Of a stretch of 64,000 nucleotides of DNA, positions 9,451 to 21,689 are shown in pieces. A program made the translations under genes and the position numbers. This DNA comes from Edaphochlamys debaryana (Eukaryota; Chlorophyta; Chlorophyceae; Chlamydomonadales): the NCBI GenBank assembly GCA_016858145.1, contig JAEHOE010000227.1, positions 1-64,000 on the forward strand. The letters are read 5' to 3'. The stretch's first letter is position 1, and each line of letters starts with the position of its first letter. The notes under the pieces are model-generated. The model did not search any database and was not told the origin of the DNA. It worked only from the letters and a program-made list of their open reading frames with translations.

Positions 9451-12400
9451 TCATGCGCTCTCTGCCCCGCAAGCTCCGACCGCGAACTCCACGCCCGTCC
9501 GCCCAAACGCCGCCAGCTGCAACTGCACCTCCCGCACCAGTGGCCCCAGCGCCAGCGCCGGGCCGGACCTGCCGCAGCCCGAGTGCCCCAGCCGCACGCG
9601 CCTCAGCGTGCCGGGTGCCGCCACGCACAGCCCCAGCAGCCCCTCAGCGGCACCGGGGGGCAGGGCCCCGCCGCCCCGCTCCGCACAATGGGGATAGGGG
9701 ACTACACCCTCTACGACCGGAGGGCCCTGAAGGGGGGCCGCTCTTTCGACCTCGCCAGCGCCTCCCCTGCACGCCTCCTCCCAGACGCACAGCGGTGGCA
9801 CACGGTTGTCGTGACGGCGCCAGTCCTCCCCGCTGAAGCCCCCGAACCAGCCCCCGCAGTCCAGCTCCAGCTCCTGCAGCCGCCTCAGCCCCGCCAGCAG
9901 AGGCAGCGAGGAGGGGGCGGGCAGCTCGCACAGGGCCAGGGAGAGGGCCTGGAGGCGGGGCGGAGGGGTGCGAGGGAGGGAAGACAGTGGAGCGGTGACG
10001 GAGGATTCATTGAGGCACGTACAGCAGGCGAAGCAGGTTCCCCCAACAATCACGCCACTACGTACAGGCTACCGTGGTCACACCTCGCTCTCCGCCCGCC
10101 CGCCTCCACATACCTCCAGGAGCGGCATGTGGGTCGCCAGCGCCCCTAGGTCCTCCGCGCACAGCCGAATGCGCTTCAGCTCCAGCCGCCTCAGCCGCAT
10201 CCCGCCCAGGGCCGACAGCCAGGGCGCGTGGCTGGGCGCCGGCAGGGGTGCGGCCTCGCTCCTACCGCCCGCGGCGGCGGCCTCATCGGAGCCCGGCGGC
10301 AGCAGCTGCCAGGGGTAGGGCTGGATCGGGGGAAACGGCTCGGGCGCAAAGTTGGGCGGCGGCATCGCACCGCCAAAGCCTCCGCCCGCGGCAGCCGTCC
10401 TGCTGAACCAGACCGGCAGCAGCCGCCAGCGGGAGGGCTGGGCAGGAGCCGGCGCGCGCACGGCGCGCGGAGCACGTGGCTCCAGCGCCACCGCAAAGCT
10501 GGCCGGCGGCTCTGGCAGGGAGGCCAGGAAGCGGGCCAGCGCCACGATCCGCTGCTGACCAGAACGAAGCAGCTCGCCTGACTCTGCGACGTGGGCTCGC
10601 AGGGCGATGCCGGTGGGCAGCGGAGCGACCACCTCTCGGACCGTGGGCGGTATGGGGCCCAGGGCGGCCCAAGGGAGCCTGGACTCCACCTGCAGGCGCT
10701 GCAGCCTCGGGGGAAGGCGCGACGGTGCCGGGGCCTCGCCCTGGGCCAGATCCGAGCCTGGCTCCGAGGCCTCAACCTCGATAGACCCGACCCACATCGA
10801 GGTTAGGGCCGTGAGGGCAGTAAACCCATGCCGACCGATCCGTAGCGCAGAGCCGGGTGCCTCGAGCTTCTGCAGACCCGTGAGGCCCCGGACGGCGTCG
10901 GCGCATAGGAAGCCAGGGCAGGGCCCGGAGACGTGGAGCCGTGTGGGGCCTTGTGAGCTCTCCAGGTATCCGCAGCCATTGACGGAGAGCATGCTCCTCC
11001 TTGAGGCGTCGTCGCCCGCTCCACCCACCTCGGCGTCCACCCACAACAGCTCCAGGCTGGGGGGCAGCATCCAGGGGTACTGATGCAGCCCAGCGTGCTG
11101 CGGCTGCGAGTGCAGCAGGCGCCGCACGCGCAGCAGCGTGAGGGCGGTGAGGGCGGACATGCCGGCCGGCCCCTCCAGGTCGACACCCGGCGCGACCAGC
11201 TCCCTCAGGCCCACGAGACCTGCCAAGGCACGCGCGGACAGGGCCGAGTCCCCAGCGCTCCCCGTCAGCTCCAGTCGCGTGAAGTGCGGCCCCGCGTCGA
11301 GCCGCGCGACTCGCTGCAGCGGCAGCCACGGCCCGTCTCCCGACCGAGCAAGGGTCAGCTGCGGCAGCCGCGGCGGAAGCGAGAACGTTGTCGCCCAGGC
11401 GCCGGGCGCAACAAGTATCGCTCCGTGGGCCGCCTGCGCAGCTGCTGGCGCCATGCGGGAGACGTACATGTTGCGCGCGACCAGCTGCGTCAGCCCCGCC
11501 AGCTGGCTGATGCCTGGGTGCAGCACCAGGTCCGAGTCCGGCATTACCAGCTGCTGCAGGCCCGTCAGCCGCGATAGGAGGTGGGCGTACAGGTCACCCG
11601 CGCCCGTGGCGCCAGTCAGGTCCAGACGGGTGAGGCTGGGTGTGCTGGTGAGCCCAAGGAGGTCCATGAGCACCGAACGGATGGCGTGGGGCCGCTCCCG
11701 TCGGCCGTCCTCTCGCACGTTCCGCAGCGCCAGCTCGCTCAGGCGCGGCGGCAGCGCGCACAGAGGCCACGCTTGCTCATGCTGCACCCAGGGCCCTTCG
11801 GCCCCTGCTTGGAGCGGCGGCCGCTTGTTCGCAAGTCTGCCCACCTCCAGCCGAGTGAGCGCCGCCAGCGCCGTCAGCCCATGTGGGTCGCCGCCCACCC
11901 GCAGCTCCCCGCACTCCAACACCAGAGCCTGCAGCCGAGTCAGCTGCCGCAGACAGCACACGTGCACCACCGCCCCCAGCTCCCCGGACAGCTCCAGGCG
12001 CGTGAGGGCCGGCAGGCGCGAAGCGAGGGCGAGCAGCGTTGCCATGTGGGTCGGCGGCGGCTGGCCTTGGCCAGACAGGCAGAGCTCGTGGAGGCACGTG
12101 AGGGCCGGAGGGAACCGTAGCGGCAGGGGGACCGGAGAGCAGCTCAGCAGCCCGGATGCGACGGCGCCTGGGAAGCGGCTGAGGGCTTCGCCGGTGGGCC
12201 AAGGCGAGGAAGCGGCCACCGGTTGGAGGGGGTTGCCTCCGTCAGAGCGCGGCAGGCCAACAGGCGCCGACCCAGATGCCCCGGCCGTTGCCTCCTGCCC
12301 AGCCTCTCCATCGGTGCCTGCCGGCTCAGTGCCACATTCTGAGATATCTTCGTCTGCAGGGCTGCCCTCGACACCTTGTAGCAGCAGCGTCAGGCCCTCT

Positions 12401-13005
12401 GTCGCCCCCGCCAGCTCCGCAGCGTTCTCCCCGGCCACCAGGCGCAGCGCCCGCAGGCAGGGGAAGGCGGTGGCCACGGCGGCAGCGGTGTCCGCGGACA
12501 GCAGCTCCATACACAGAGTGAGGGAGGTGGTGGGGAAGGGGCGGGTGCGCTGGGCGACGCGCAGGAAGGCGGTGAGGACGTGCGGCCTAGTGGGGGGAGG
12601 GAGGGGGGGATCCGTGCAGGGGGCACGCCGCTTGAGTTGTTGCGGCAAGTCGGTGCACGGAGGATCTCATGCCTAAGGACTCGTACTCCCAAGGTGCATG
12701 CGCTCTATCGCTTACATGAGTTGGTCACGGAGTGTCAGCTCGACATTCATCGGGCGGCATCCTCGGCCCAGGGCGGCTAGCGCTGCCAGCTCGACCACCA
12801 TCGGGCCACTCTTGGGAAAGCTGCGGACAAGGCCGGTGCGCTGGACGCACAGGCGTGTCTTCGTCGCGTCATAAGCCCGCAGCGTGTCCTTGCAGACTTG
12901 GCGCAAGGACAGCAGTTCCCTCTCATCACAGTGTTGTAGCACGATTCCAAGGATGTCAGGGTCGCGAAGCACCGAGAGAGCGGAGCATGACGGTGAATGC
13001 TGCAT
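9451..13005 (-). CDS. F-box-like / leucine-rich-repeat protein (paralogue 1)
   Basis: Three exons in consistent phase, 13005-12716, 12586-10114 and 9948-9451, give 1086 residues. Exon 1 encodes a short N-terminal domain (DPDILGIVLQHCDERELLSL, then RQVCKDTLRAYDATKTRL) that looks like a divergent F-box. The rest is an irregular array of leucine-rich repeats of the type LTALAALTRLEVGRL and LTGLQQLVMPDS, running to about residue 900, followed by a low-complexity stretch and further LRRs in exon 3. In such proteins the F-box would dock to SKP1 of an SCF ubiquitin ligase and the LRRs would bind the target; this is by family analogy and the target is unknown. Exon 1 has the same 290-nt length and phase-2 donor as its paralogue at 33597, which supports the model. 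A possible extra intron in exon 3 cannot be excluded. Confidence 0.75.
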
Positions 13006-13780
13006 ACTTGTGCGTACACCGCAGCCGTAGCCTACGGAGGCAGAACTTAATTGGTGTAGAACGGTGTGCAGCCGGCTTTTATGTGGATGCGGAGTGAGGT
13101 GGAGCGATTGGGCCTACGGACCTATGATGGGCCTCGGCGCTGGGCCTCACGGGCGAGCTCAGAAGCCCCACAGTTTCCCCTCTCCCTCCCTCTGTTGCGT
13201 TGAGCACATCCTAGTTGCGTTCAGCTGCTTCCCCCTTCGTCGTCGTCCGGACTACGCTGCACTACGCTGCACGGCCGCACGGCCCCTGCGAGCATAGAAC
13301 CCCACAGTCCAGTGCTCATCGGCTTTCTCTCCGGTGCGCCCCGGGGCCCGGGCGGCCCCACAGGCCACAGCCCCTGCCCCGGGGCTCGGGCCGCCTCCAC
13401 CCGCCCCTTCGTCCAATGCACCCTGGCCGCCACCCCCACCACCCCAGCCCCGGCTCGAACACAGCCGGCTCCAGCTTCAACACCGCAAAACCGCCACCTT
13501 CCTCGCGTAACACGCACACCAAAAACCTCAGCCGCAGCAGGTCTTCATCTTCCGCGCACACCGCTCCGTGTAGTGCTACAGAGCCATCCTTCCCGTGAGC
13601 TTCACGGAGGCTATGCCCTCCGTCGCTCCGCCCCCATAACCAACTACAGCGCCGAGACCCAGCGGCCCTGCCTCCTCAGTCACATGTCCACCACATACAC
13701 ACATCACCCTCAGCCCCTCCCTCCCTCCCCCTCCCCTTCCCCCTCCCGCCCGCCCGCCCGCCCGCCCGCCCGGCCCTCGC
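13006..13780. other. Intergenic, no gene seen
   Basis: This lies between the start of the F-box/LRR gene and the end of NAA30, both on the minus strand. It holds a doubled ACTACGCTGC near 13252-13272 and a CCCG run at about 13745-13771 next to the NAA30 stop. Long open frames across it are GC-driven and show no family features. The part near 13006-13200 is the likely promoter of the F-box/LRR gene. Confidence 0.5.
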
Positions 13781-15699
13781 TCAGACCAGGGCCGGCGCGT
13801 CCGCCGGGACGCCGTCCAGCTCCGCCGCCCCCGCCTCCGCCTCCGCCACCTCCGCCAGTCGGGCCAGGCGGCGCTCCTCGGTCTCGGGCAGCAGCAGCTT
13901 CAGGCGGTAGGCGTCCACGCCGTTGAGGTAGTACCTTGGGGTGTGTGGAGGGGGGGACAATGGGGGGGAAGGGAAAGGGAGGTGCAGGGGAGGGCTGAGC
14001 GGCGAGGAGCGAGCAGAGGCGTGAGGCGGGAGCCGCGACAGGCGCAGCCACCCCCCACCCCCACCCACCTGTGCAGGCGCTTGTCCCGCACGAAGCCCAG
14101 CCCCTGGTACAGCTTGAGCGCCCCCGTGTTGACCACCTGGCGGAGTGACGGGGGGTGAGCGAGGAGAGGCATCGTTGGTGAGGAAGGGCGTCGGCTTGGC
14201 GCAAGTGAAGCCTATTAACGGCTACCAGCGTCCTGCGGCCAGTGGCCGCACCCTGCAGCCCCAGGCCCGCAAGATCAGGCCCGACCGCATGCTCCTCTGT
14301 CGACTCCACTCTTCATCCCCCCAACCGGCTCTTCGCCCCCCGCCACCAACCTCGAGCCCCAGCCCTCCCATCACCAGAACTAAGCCTTGCCTCGCACCTC
14401 GAGACGCCCTGCTCCCCACCTGCACCCGAACCCCCACCCCAGCCTCCCGTTCCTCGGCTCGACCCCACGAGCCCATTCGCACCCCATGAGTCCGCCCACG
14501 GAGTCTCCTCTCCCTCAGCCCCCTCCATCTGCAGCCCTCTGCAGCCCCACCCCCGCCTCCTTATCCGTTCCCTCCCCTTCTGCGCCCCAACCTCTGCCTC
14601 CACCACCACCTCCTCGCAAGTGCCTCCAGGGGCTCGACCCCATGAGTCGACCCACCGAGTCCACCCCCCAGCCGCCTCCACCGGCCCCCGCAGCCCCACC
14701 TCAGCCTCCTTATCCCCCCCGTCCCCCCATCTCCCCCCCTTGGCCCCCCCCACCTCCGCCTCCAGGACCACCTCCGCCTCCTCATCGTCCCCGTCCCCCG
14801 CAGCCCCAGCTCCGCCTCCTTTACCCCACCCCCAACCCCCTCTTCCCCGCCAGCAGCGCCCACCTCCGCCTCCAGCACCACCTCCTCGCAGCCCCCGGCC
14901 GACATGGCGCTGATGGCCATCTTCACCAGCTCCGAGCCTGGGGGAATGGGATGAGATTGGCGCACGTGGAGCTCTAGCGTCCAGGAGGGAAGCCCCGTGG
15001 GGTTGCAGGGGCGTTGAGGCATGTTCTCAGATGAGAGACAAGGACTGGTGGCGGAGTTGCGGCTGCTTGGCTTCCAGGCCGCTCTGAGCCCTGTTCTCAA
15101 GTCCAGGTCCCGGTGCTGGCGTGGGACCCTCGACCATCCCCCTTCGACCCCGCCCCCCCCCCCGCCACCCACCGACGCGTTTCCCGCGATACGCCTTGTC
15201 AACCACCAGCATCGCCACATAACCCCGCATGCGCTGCCCTCGGTGCACGTCCATTTTGCACACGACCGTGCCGAAGGGTTTGTCGCCGTCATAAGCAATG
15301 TAGCAGAGGTTTGGCCATTGTGCTAGGAAGTAACGATACGTAAAGATAGAGTAAGGCTCGCTGAGCTCCTGGTCCACCAGGTTCATGACGACCGGCAAGT
15401 CGTTCTCATCCTTGAACTGCAAGCCATGGGTCGCAAGATACGCTTGCTTAGAAAGCTTGGCGAGCGGCTCCTGACACCAGAGGCCTATGCCGGGGTGCAA
15501 ATCGCCGCCGCGCATGGCACTCGGCTTGCGCCGAGGCGCCGACCGACAGCGCTCAAGGTCATATACAGCACTAGATCCCTCAGATCGTCACAGGGAATGC
15601 GCTAACCTGCACATAGCGGATGCCGCTTCCGCTTGCTTGCGCGCCGCTGTCCGAGCGCGACGGCTCTGCCGTCGCCGCTGGAGACGTTGAGTCGGTCAT
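13781..15699 (-). CDS. NAA30: N-alpha-acetyltransferase 30, NatC catalytic subunit
   Basis: Five exons in matching phase, 15699-15607, 15416-15173, 14937-14864, 14136-14069 and 13934-13781, give 210 residues, the size of a compact NAA30/MAK3. The enzyme transfers acetyl from acetyl-CoA to the N-terminal Met of nascent proteins on cytosolic ribosomes, with NAA35 and NAA38. Family hallmarks are LVDQELSEPYSIFTYRYF near the N-terminus, FGTVVCKMDVHRGQRMRGYV, AMLVVDKAYRGKRVGSELV (acetyl-CoA loop), EVVNTGALKLYQGLGFVRDK and the conserved YYLNGVDAYRLKL end. The start is the ATG of MTDSTSPAA; its short exon joins at IRYVQ/FKDENDLP, matching the family N-terminus. Oddity: the second conserved Gly of the RxxGxG/A loop is Arg (codon CGC). 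The gene shares a 279-bp divergent promoter region with the coiled-coil gene. Confidence 0.93.
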
Positions 15700-15978
15700 G
15701 GCTACGCAGAGGGTGCGGAGTTCTGGGCCAGTCGCGTGGGCGACCTGGGCGACTTGGGCGCGCCGCGATTGGGCTGGCGCAGGCCCACGGGACACTCCTG
15801 TCGACTTGCTCCACCCTGCGCTCCACAGCGCTCCCCACACCCCAATACATCTATCGCAACATTTGCAGTCGCCTACCCCACTCTCTGAGCCCTCTATCGA
15901 CGCTCGCGCGCCCTTAACGTCACACGCCTCGCTCCCCTCCTATAGCGCCTCCCGCACCAGCACGGCCTGGCCGCAGCC
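15700..15978. promoter_or_regulatory. Divergent promoter region, NAA30 / coiled-coil membrane protein
   Basis: Two start codons face away from each other across 279 bp, so both promoters and 5' UTRs must lie here unless there are untranslated upstream exons. I see no clear TATA box. Confidence 0.5.
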
Positions 15979-18900
15979 ATGTACTACCGCCGCGTGATGC
16001 TGCGCCCCCGCGGCACGGGGCCAGGCAGCATCGGCGCAACCGGACCGTTCGGCACGGTGGGTGGCGCCCCGCCGCGGCGCGCTTGCAGGGCTGCGTACAG
16101 TAGTATCCTCGCTGCAGCCGAGCTGCCCTGCCTCTCTCTCTCGTGCTGTCGCTGATGCGGCGCGGGGCGCCCGCTCGGCAGCCTCCGCCTCCCCCTGACA
16201 CGGTTCTACGACCGCCCCTGCAGACCTCCACGTGGCTCCGCGGCTCGGTGGGGCGCATGCTGCTGGGCTCCCTGCCGCTACTGTTCGTGCTGTCCGCGCT
16301 GGGTGGGTGGGCGGGTGCCGTGGGCGGGTGGGTGGCTGGCTGCGGCTGAAAGGGGAGGGTGCAGGGAACAGGGCGGGGTTTGGATGCTGTGTTTCAGGGA
16401 TTGCGGAGGCCACACCTTGGACGGCCAGTTCTGCACCCCTCAGCCGCTCCTCAGCAACCCTGCCTCACTGTCCCCCCCCGCAGGCCCCTCCGATGTGCCC
16501 CTGGGCGTGCCCCACTCCCAGGGCCACCCCGTCACCGCACTGCCGGTGAGCGGGGGCGCGGACTGGGGTGGGGGCGCGGGGCCTGCAGCCGCCTGCAGCC
16601 GCCTGCAGCCGCCTGCGCTCTGCGCTCTGGACTGGGGCGCGGGGTCTGCACACTGCCGCAAGGGCCAGAGACGAGCATGCACGCAGGCCCTTGGCTGCGG
16701 CCGGATACGGGCCGGATACGGGTACATGCGCACCAGCGGCCAACCCTGCCGGCTTGTAGCCGTCCACGTCTGGCACAAGTGATCCTCAGGGACATCTCAT
16801 CTCAGGCAGAATTTCACCCCCTCTCTCCCCCTCTTCCCTTGCCTCCCTCCCCCCCCCCCTCATGCCTGCCCCGTGCAGGAGGAGGCCATGCGTCACGTGA
16901 CCGTGACCCCCTCCCTCACGGAGGGAGCCGCACCTGCAGGCACCACAGGCCCCTCAGGCCCCGACACAGCCGATGCCGAGACCTACCCAACAGGCCTGAG
17001 ACAGCACCTGTTTCCGCACTGGGGCGGGCGCCGCGGCGCGGCCCCGCCGCCCGCGGCGGCTCCGCCGCCCTCGTCCGTGCCCCTGTCAGCCGCGGATCTC
17101 GACCAGCCCCTGCCGTACACGTTTGGACAAGAGATCTCGGAGGAGCTGCCGTCGGGCGGCCCGCGCGAGGCGGGAGCCGCGGGCACGACGCGCGGCGCTG
17201 TGCCCCCGCCGGCCCGGGTGCAGGGGGCGGGCCCTGGGGCAGCACCCCAGGCTCTGGATGGGGCCCCCGGTGGTGGGGAGGCGCATGATGAGGCGGAGCG
17301 GGCCGGGCCCTTGGCACCGCCGGCTCCAGGCGCTCAGCACAAGACGGAGGCGGGGACCTCCCTGTCTGACCTGCAGTCGTGCAGCATCACGGCGGTGGCG
17401 GCGCCCGTCGTACAGGTAGGGTGCCGTACTGCCGTTGGGGCCACGCTGGTGGCGGGTTAGCCACGGCCCATGGGGAACGCAGGCCGAGGGCCGATCCTTT
17501 GGGCTTGGTCCAGGTGGCAGGTCAGACATACGGGGCCCCGGGCAGGATCCGCAGGCACGGGAAGGTGTGCCGTTGCGGAGGAGGCCAGGGGAGATGCCCG
17601 GCACAAGGCCAGGGAATGGGGCGTTGCCAGCATGGGTATGGGCATGGGGCGCCGGCATGGGCCTCCCGCGTGGACTGCATGCACCCTGCCCTTGCGGCCT
17701 GCCATCGACAGTGAGACCCTCGCCCATCCCAGCGCCTCCTTATGTCCTTCCAAAGCCCCCTTGCACGCACCCAACCGTGCACGGTCTTGCGCGCCAACCC
17801 CGCCCCCTCACCACATCTCACCCGCAGGCCCTGACGGAGCAGGCGATGTCCGCGGGCCGGGACCTGCGGGCAGCTAGTGAGGCGCGGGGCCGCGCACAGG
17901 AGGCGGCGGCGGCGCTGCAGCGGCAGCTGGCGGCGACGCGGTGGGGGCGGGCGGGGGTGGTCTGAGGGCCGCTGAGGGCAGGGGGCTCGTTGGGCAGGCT
18001 GGGGTTGCCTGTGTGTATGGCTGTTCTGTGTGGACGGAAGCTCGGCCGAACCCTTGCACTGATGCTAGTTACCGGCGCCAGTCGTCTTATGATTTGCGGT
18101 ACTCGGCTGCCGCCCGACTGCGCAGAAAGGCGACCGCTGCAGTAGTAAAGACGTACGTCTCACCATGCCGCTGTCTGCTTAACCAGCCTTTAGGAGGCCC
18201 AGCCGCGCACTCAGTCCGTTTTGTCGTCCTGTACTCGCCCTCCGCCCGGCTGCGCAGCGAGGCGGTGCGGGAGGTGGATGCGGAGCGGTCTGCCGCCGCC
18301 GCCCGGGGGGACTACGCAGCCGCCGCGGTCGCCCGGGCCCGACTGGACGAGCTGGGGTGGCGGGCGGGGGCGCTGGAGGCAGGCACCCGGGAGGCCCAGG
18401 TGCGTGCACGCGTGCGCTGGGGGAGCGGCATGGTGCCTAGGCATCAGAAAGTGCACTTTTGCCTTTTGTTGCACATGGACGCAGATGCGGCCCGAGCGTT
18501 GTTCGCCTGGGCGGGGAGCGCCCTGGCCGCCGCGGCGAGCGTTGTGCGTGCGGCCGCCCGCGTAACATTCACGCTATGTTTTTGGTGCCATATACGTCCG
18601 GCTGTCCCCATGCTGTGTGTGCTGTGCGCAGGACCAGGCGGACGCTCTGGCGGCGGTGGAGGCGGCGGTACGGCAGGAGCAGGTGGGCGGCTGGGGCCTG
18701 GCAGGCCAGGGGAGGGGCAGGTCAGGCACCAGGGTACCGTACCGATGCTGCGGGGGTCGTTGGCATGACCTGTCGCCAGGCGAGCCACCCCACTCACCGC
18801 CCACCCCCAACTGCAACCCCACCCCCATGCTCCCAACGCTCTCACCCTCCCCCCCCCCCAGGCCGCCCAGCTCATGGAGCGGGGTGCGGAGCTGCGGGCG

Positions 18901-21689
18901 CTCTCCGCCGCCGCCGCAGCCGCCATCGCCCGCCTGGCGGCGGAGATGGAGGCACTGCAGGTGGGGGGGTGGGGGGCGGTGTGTGCCAATTGCAGAAAGC
19001 GAGACCCTGGCTGGAAGGGGCTGGCCCTTTTATCCTGGATACGTACTGGATTGTGGGCTGAAGCGGGCTGGAGCTGGTGGGGGCGCGGTGTGTATGTGGG
19101 GGGAGAGGGTCTGCGGGAGAGCGGGAGGGTCTTAAGGGCGGTGTTACCCGGCGTGCTGGCTCCATGCTGACGTGTCGAGCCCGGGTTCAGGGCGTCCAGC
19201 CGGGGCGATGGCAACGGCTGGCTCCATGTGACCACGTGTTGCGTTCAGAAGCCCGTGGAGTTCGTCTAGGCCCAGCGGGGGCAGCTGCTGACTGGCTTGG
19301 CAACGGACGCTTGGCAACGGACGGCTTGGGACTGGACATTGCGTCTGGGCATGGGTTGCCAGCGCCGCGGCTATGCAGCGGTGCGTACCGCCCTTGACTC
19401 TGGCTTGCCCCACCCCTGCCCACTACCCGCTGCGCGCAGGAGAGGGTCGAGACGGCGGCACAGGCGCGGACCATGCTGGGGCAGGTGGGGACAGCGGGAG
19501 GGGGCAGCGATTCGTCATGAAAAGAAAGGGGGGGGGAGGGGAGGGGAGCGATGCGACGGGGTGAATGACAGGTGCAGAGGACTTTGGGTGCGCCCCTCAC
19601 GCGGGTCCAGACATGTGGGACAGGGCGCAACGACTGTGGCGTTTTGCAACTGGGGGAAACTGCACTGCATCCGCCCCTTCCGCTTCCTCTCACCTTCCTC
19701 CCATCTTCCTCCCCCTTCCACACACACACCTAGGCCCTGTCCGCTCAGTCCCAGGCGCTGGCTCTGCGGCGGGAGCTGCGGGCGCTGGCGGGGGCGGCGC
19801 AGGCGCAGGAGGCGCGGGCGGCGGAGCAGCTGTCGGCATGCAGGCGCGGACGGAGGGGAGCGGATGGGATGGGATTAGGGCTCTAGCGCATGGCATGCCC
19901 TACCGACTGAGTCCCTGGGTCCATCCCCTGCTCCGAGGCTGGCCTCGCGCCCTGTGGACCTTGGCTCATGCCCTCATGCCCTCACACCTTCCCGCCGCTG
20001 CCCCCTCCCCTTATTCAACCCCATCACTGCTCCACACCGCTTCTCCTCTCCTCCCTTCCATCCGCCTATCCGCACCCCGCAGGGCCGCCAACCGCGCCGT
20101 GCTGTGCCCTCCTCGCCGCTGCTCCCTTCCCTTGCTCGGCTCCAACACCCCGACCTCACCCCTTCCACCCCGCTTCTCCTCCCCCCCTCCCCACCCGCCC
20201 ATCCCCACCCCGCAGGGCCGCCAACCGCGCCGTGCTGTCCGACGCCGCCGCCCTGGCGTCCAACCTCAGCTCCGCGGCCGCCCTGGCGCGGGCGGCGGCG
20301 CTGGAGGGGGCGCTGCTGCGGGCGCAGAGGGAGCTGGCGGAGGGCATGCAGGTGGTTGAGGCGGTTGGGGCGGTTGGAGCGGTTGGGGCGGTTGGGGCGG
20401 TTGGGCGCCCCGAGGCCGTGTCGGGCTGCAGTCAGTGCCCAGCTGGCTAGTGTCGAGCTTGGGAGCGGACGCGCGTTGGGGAGGGGGGTGTAGCCGGAGG
20501 GCCTCACCTCTACCATGCCCCTCACCTCTACCGGTGCCGCCGCCCGCCTCACCCCACCTCCTGTCCTCCCCTTCCCACCCACCCCCTTCGCCCCAACCCC
20601 CTTCCTCCGCAACCCCTCCCCCTCCTCCCCCCCCAGGACTACGAGCACGCCGAGCGGCTGTCCTCCGCCGCCTCCGCCCTGGAGGGGGCCGCCGCCGCCG
20701 CGGGGGGCAGCGAAGGCTCCTTCCGGCGGCTGCTGGCGGCGCACCAGGCGGTCATGCGGCAGTGAGACAGGGGGGGAGAGGGGGGGGAGAAGGGGGGGGT
20801 GAGGGCGAGGAGGGCTGCGTGTAGGGAAATTGGGGGCTGGGAACCTGGGATTACGGTGCGGGTTTGGGAGGCGGCGGAGGGCGCACGAGGAGTTCATGAG
20901 GCGCTGAGGGAGGGGAGGGGGAGGGGGCCGAGTCCCTAACGGAAGCCGGCCGGGATGCGGGGGTCCCTAAGCGGAGCGGGGATGGCTAGGGGGCAGGGGA
21001 CGCAGGCGTTCAGGGCCCGCGGGAGGGGAGACAGGTCCGGGCCTCCGGGGCGTAGAGAAGGGGCGGTGGAGCTTGTGATCTTCCCCCACCCCCTGGCAAG
21101 CTCCACCCCCAACCCCCAACCCCTCCCTATCCCCTCTTCTCTCCCACCCACCCCCACCCCACCCTTTACACCCCTTACACCCCTCACCCCCAGGCGACTG
21201 TCCGACTTCCTGCGTGTCTCTGCACGTGCGGAGCGTGCGGCGGGCCTGGTGCTGCACGTGCGCGACCTGAGGGACATGTACGGCAGGGGACAGGTGAGCG
21301 GCCGCCTGCCCGGTCCTGTCACGTGATGCGGACGAGGGCAGAGGGGTAGCGTGTGGTCTATCGCCGTTCCAAGCAAACCCAGACCCAAAGCCGGACCTAG
21401 AACCTGCCCCCATGCCCGCCCTCAGCCCTTGCCCCTCACCCCAACCTCGCTACCCCTCAACCTCTCCTCCTTCCCCCCCTCCTCCCCCCCTCCTCCCCCT
21501 GTTTCCCCCCCACCCCCCCAGCTGGAGGACGCCGAGGCACTGGAGCTGGCTGCGGGGCTGGGGGCGGCGGTGGGGGAGCTGGCGGCGGAGGCGGAGGGGG
21601 AGGCGGGGGGCGGCGGGGCGGCGGGGGGGCCCGGGGCGGGCGAGGCGGAGGCCGAGGCGGAGGCGGCGGTGCGGCAGCTGCTCGAGTGA
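15979..21689 (+). CDS. Single-pass membrane coiled-coil protein, family unknown
   Basis: Fourteen exons in consistent phase give 614 residues: 15979-16056, 16224-16302, 16484-16545, 16879-17415, 17828-17940, 18258-18399, 18632-18682, 18862-18960, 19440-19484, 19734-19843, 20216-20351, 20637-20761, 21194-21293 and 21522-21689. A short basic N-terminus (MYYRRVMLRPRG) precedes one hydrophobic segment (MLLGSLPLLFVLSAL, about residues 37-52). A Pro/Gly/Ala-rich region follows to about 250. The rest is Ala/Glu/Arg-rich helix with coiled-coil character (LQRQLAATR, RAERAAGLVLHVRDLRDMYG) and an acidic Gly/Ala tail. The layout resembles a type II membrane protein such as a golgin- or nuclear-envelope-type tether, but no family is recognised. 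Exon 10 would use a weak GC donor. The final TGA overlaps a possible GTGAGG donor, so the 3' end could lie further on (an in-phase candidate ends near 22077). Confidence 0.65.
20352..20410 (+). repeat. GGTTGGGGC-type microsatellite in an intron
   Basis: Six or more copies of a 9-bp GGTTGGGGC-like unit directly follow the exon 11 donor of the coiled-coil gene. The G-runs could form a G-quadruplex in the pre-mRNA. Confidence 0.8.

Noticed and set aside
13312..13926. Proline-rich plus-strand frame upstream of the F-box/LRR gene
   Set aside because: It is pure low complexity (Pro/Arg/Ala) that runs into the CCCG repeat and across the NAA30 last exon on the other strand.
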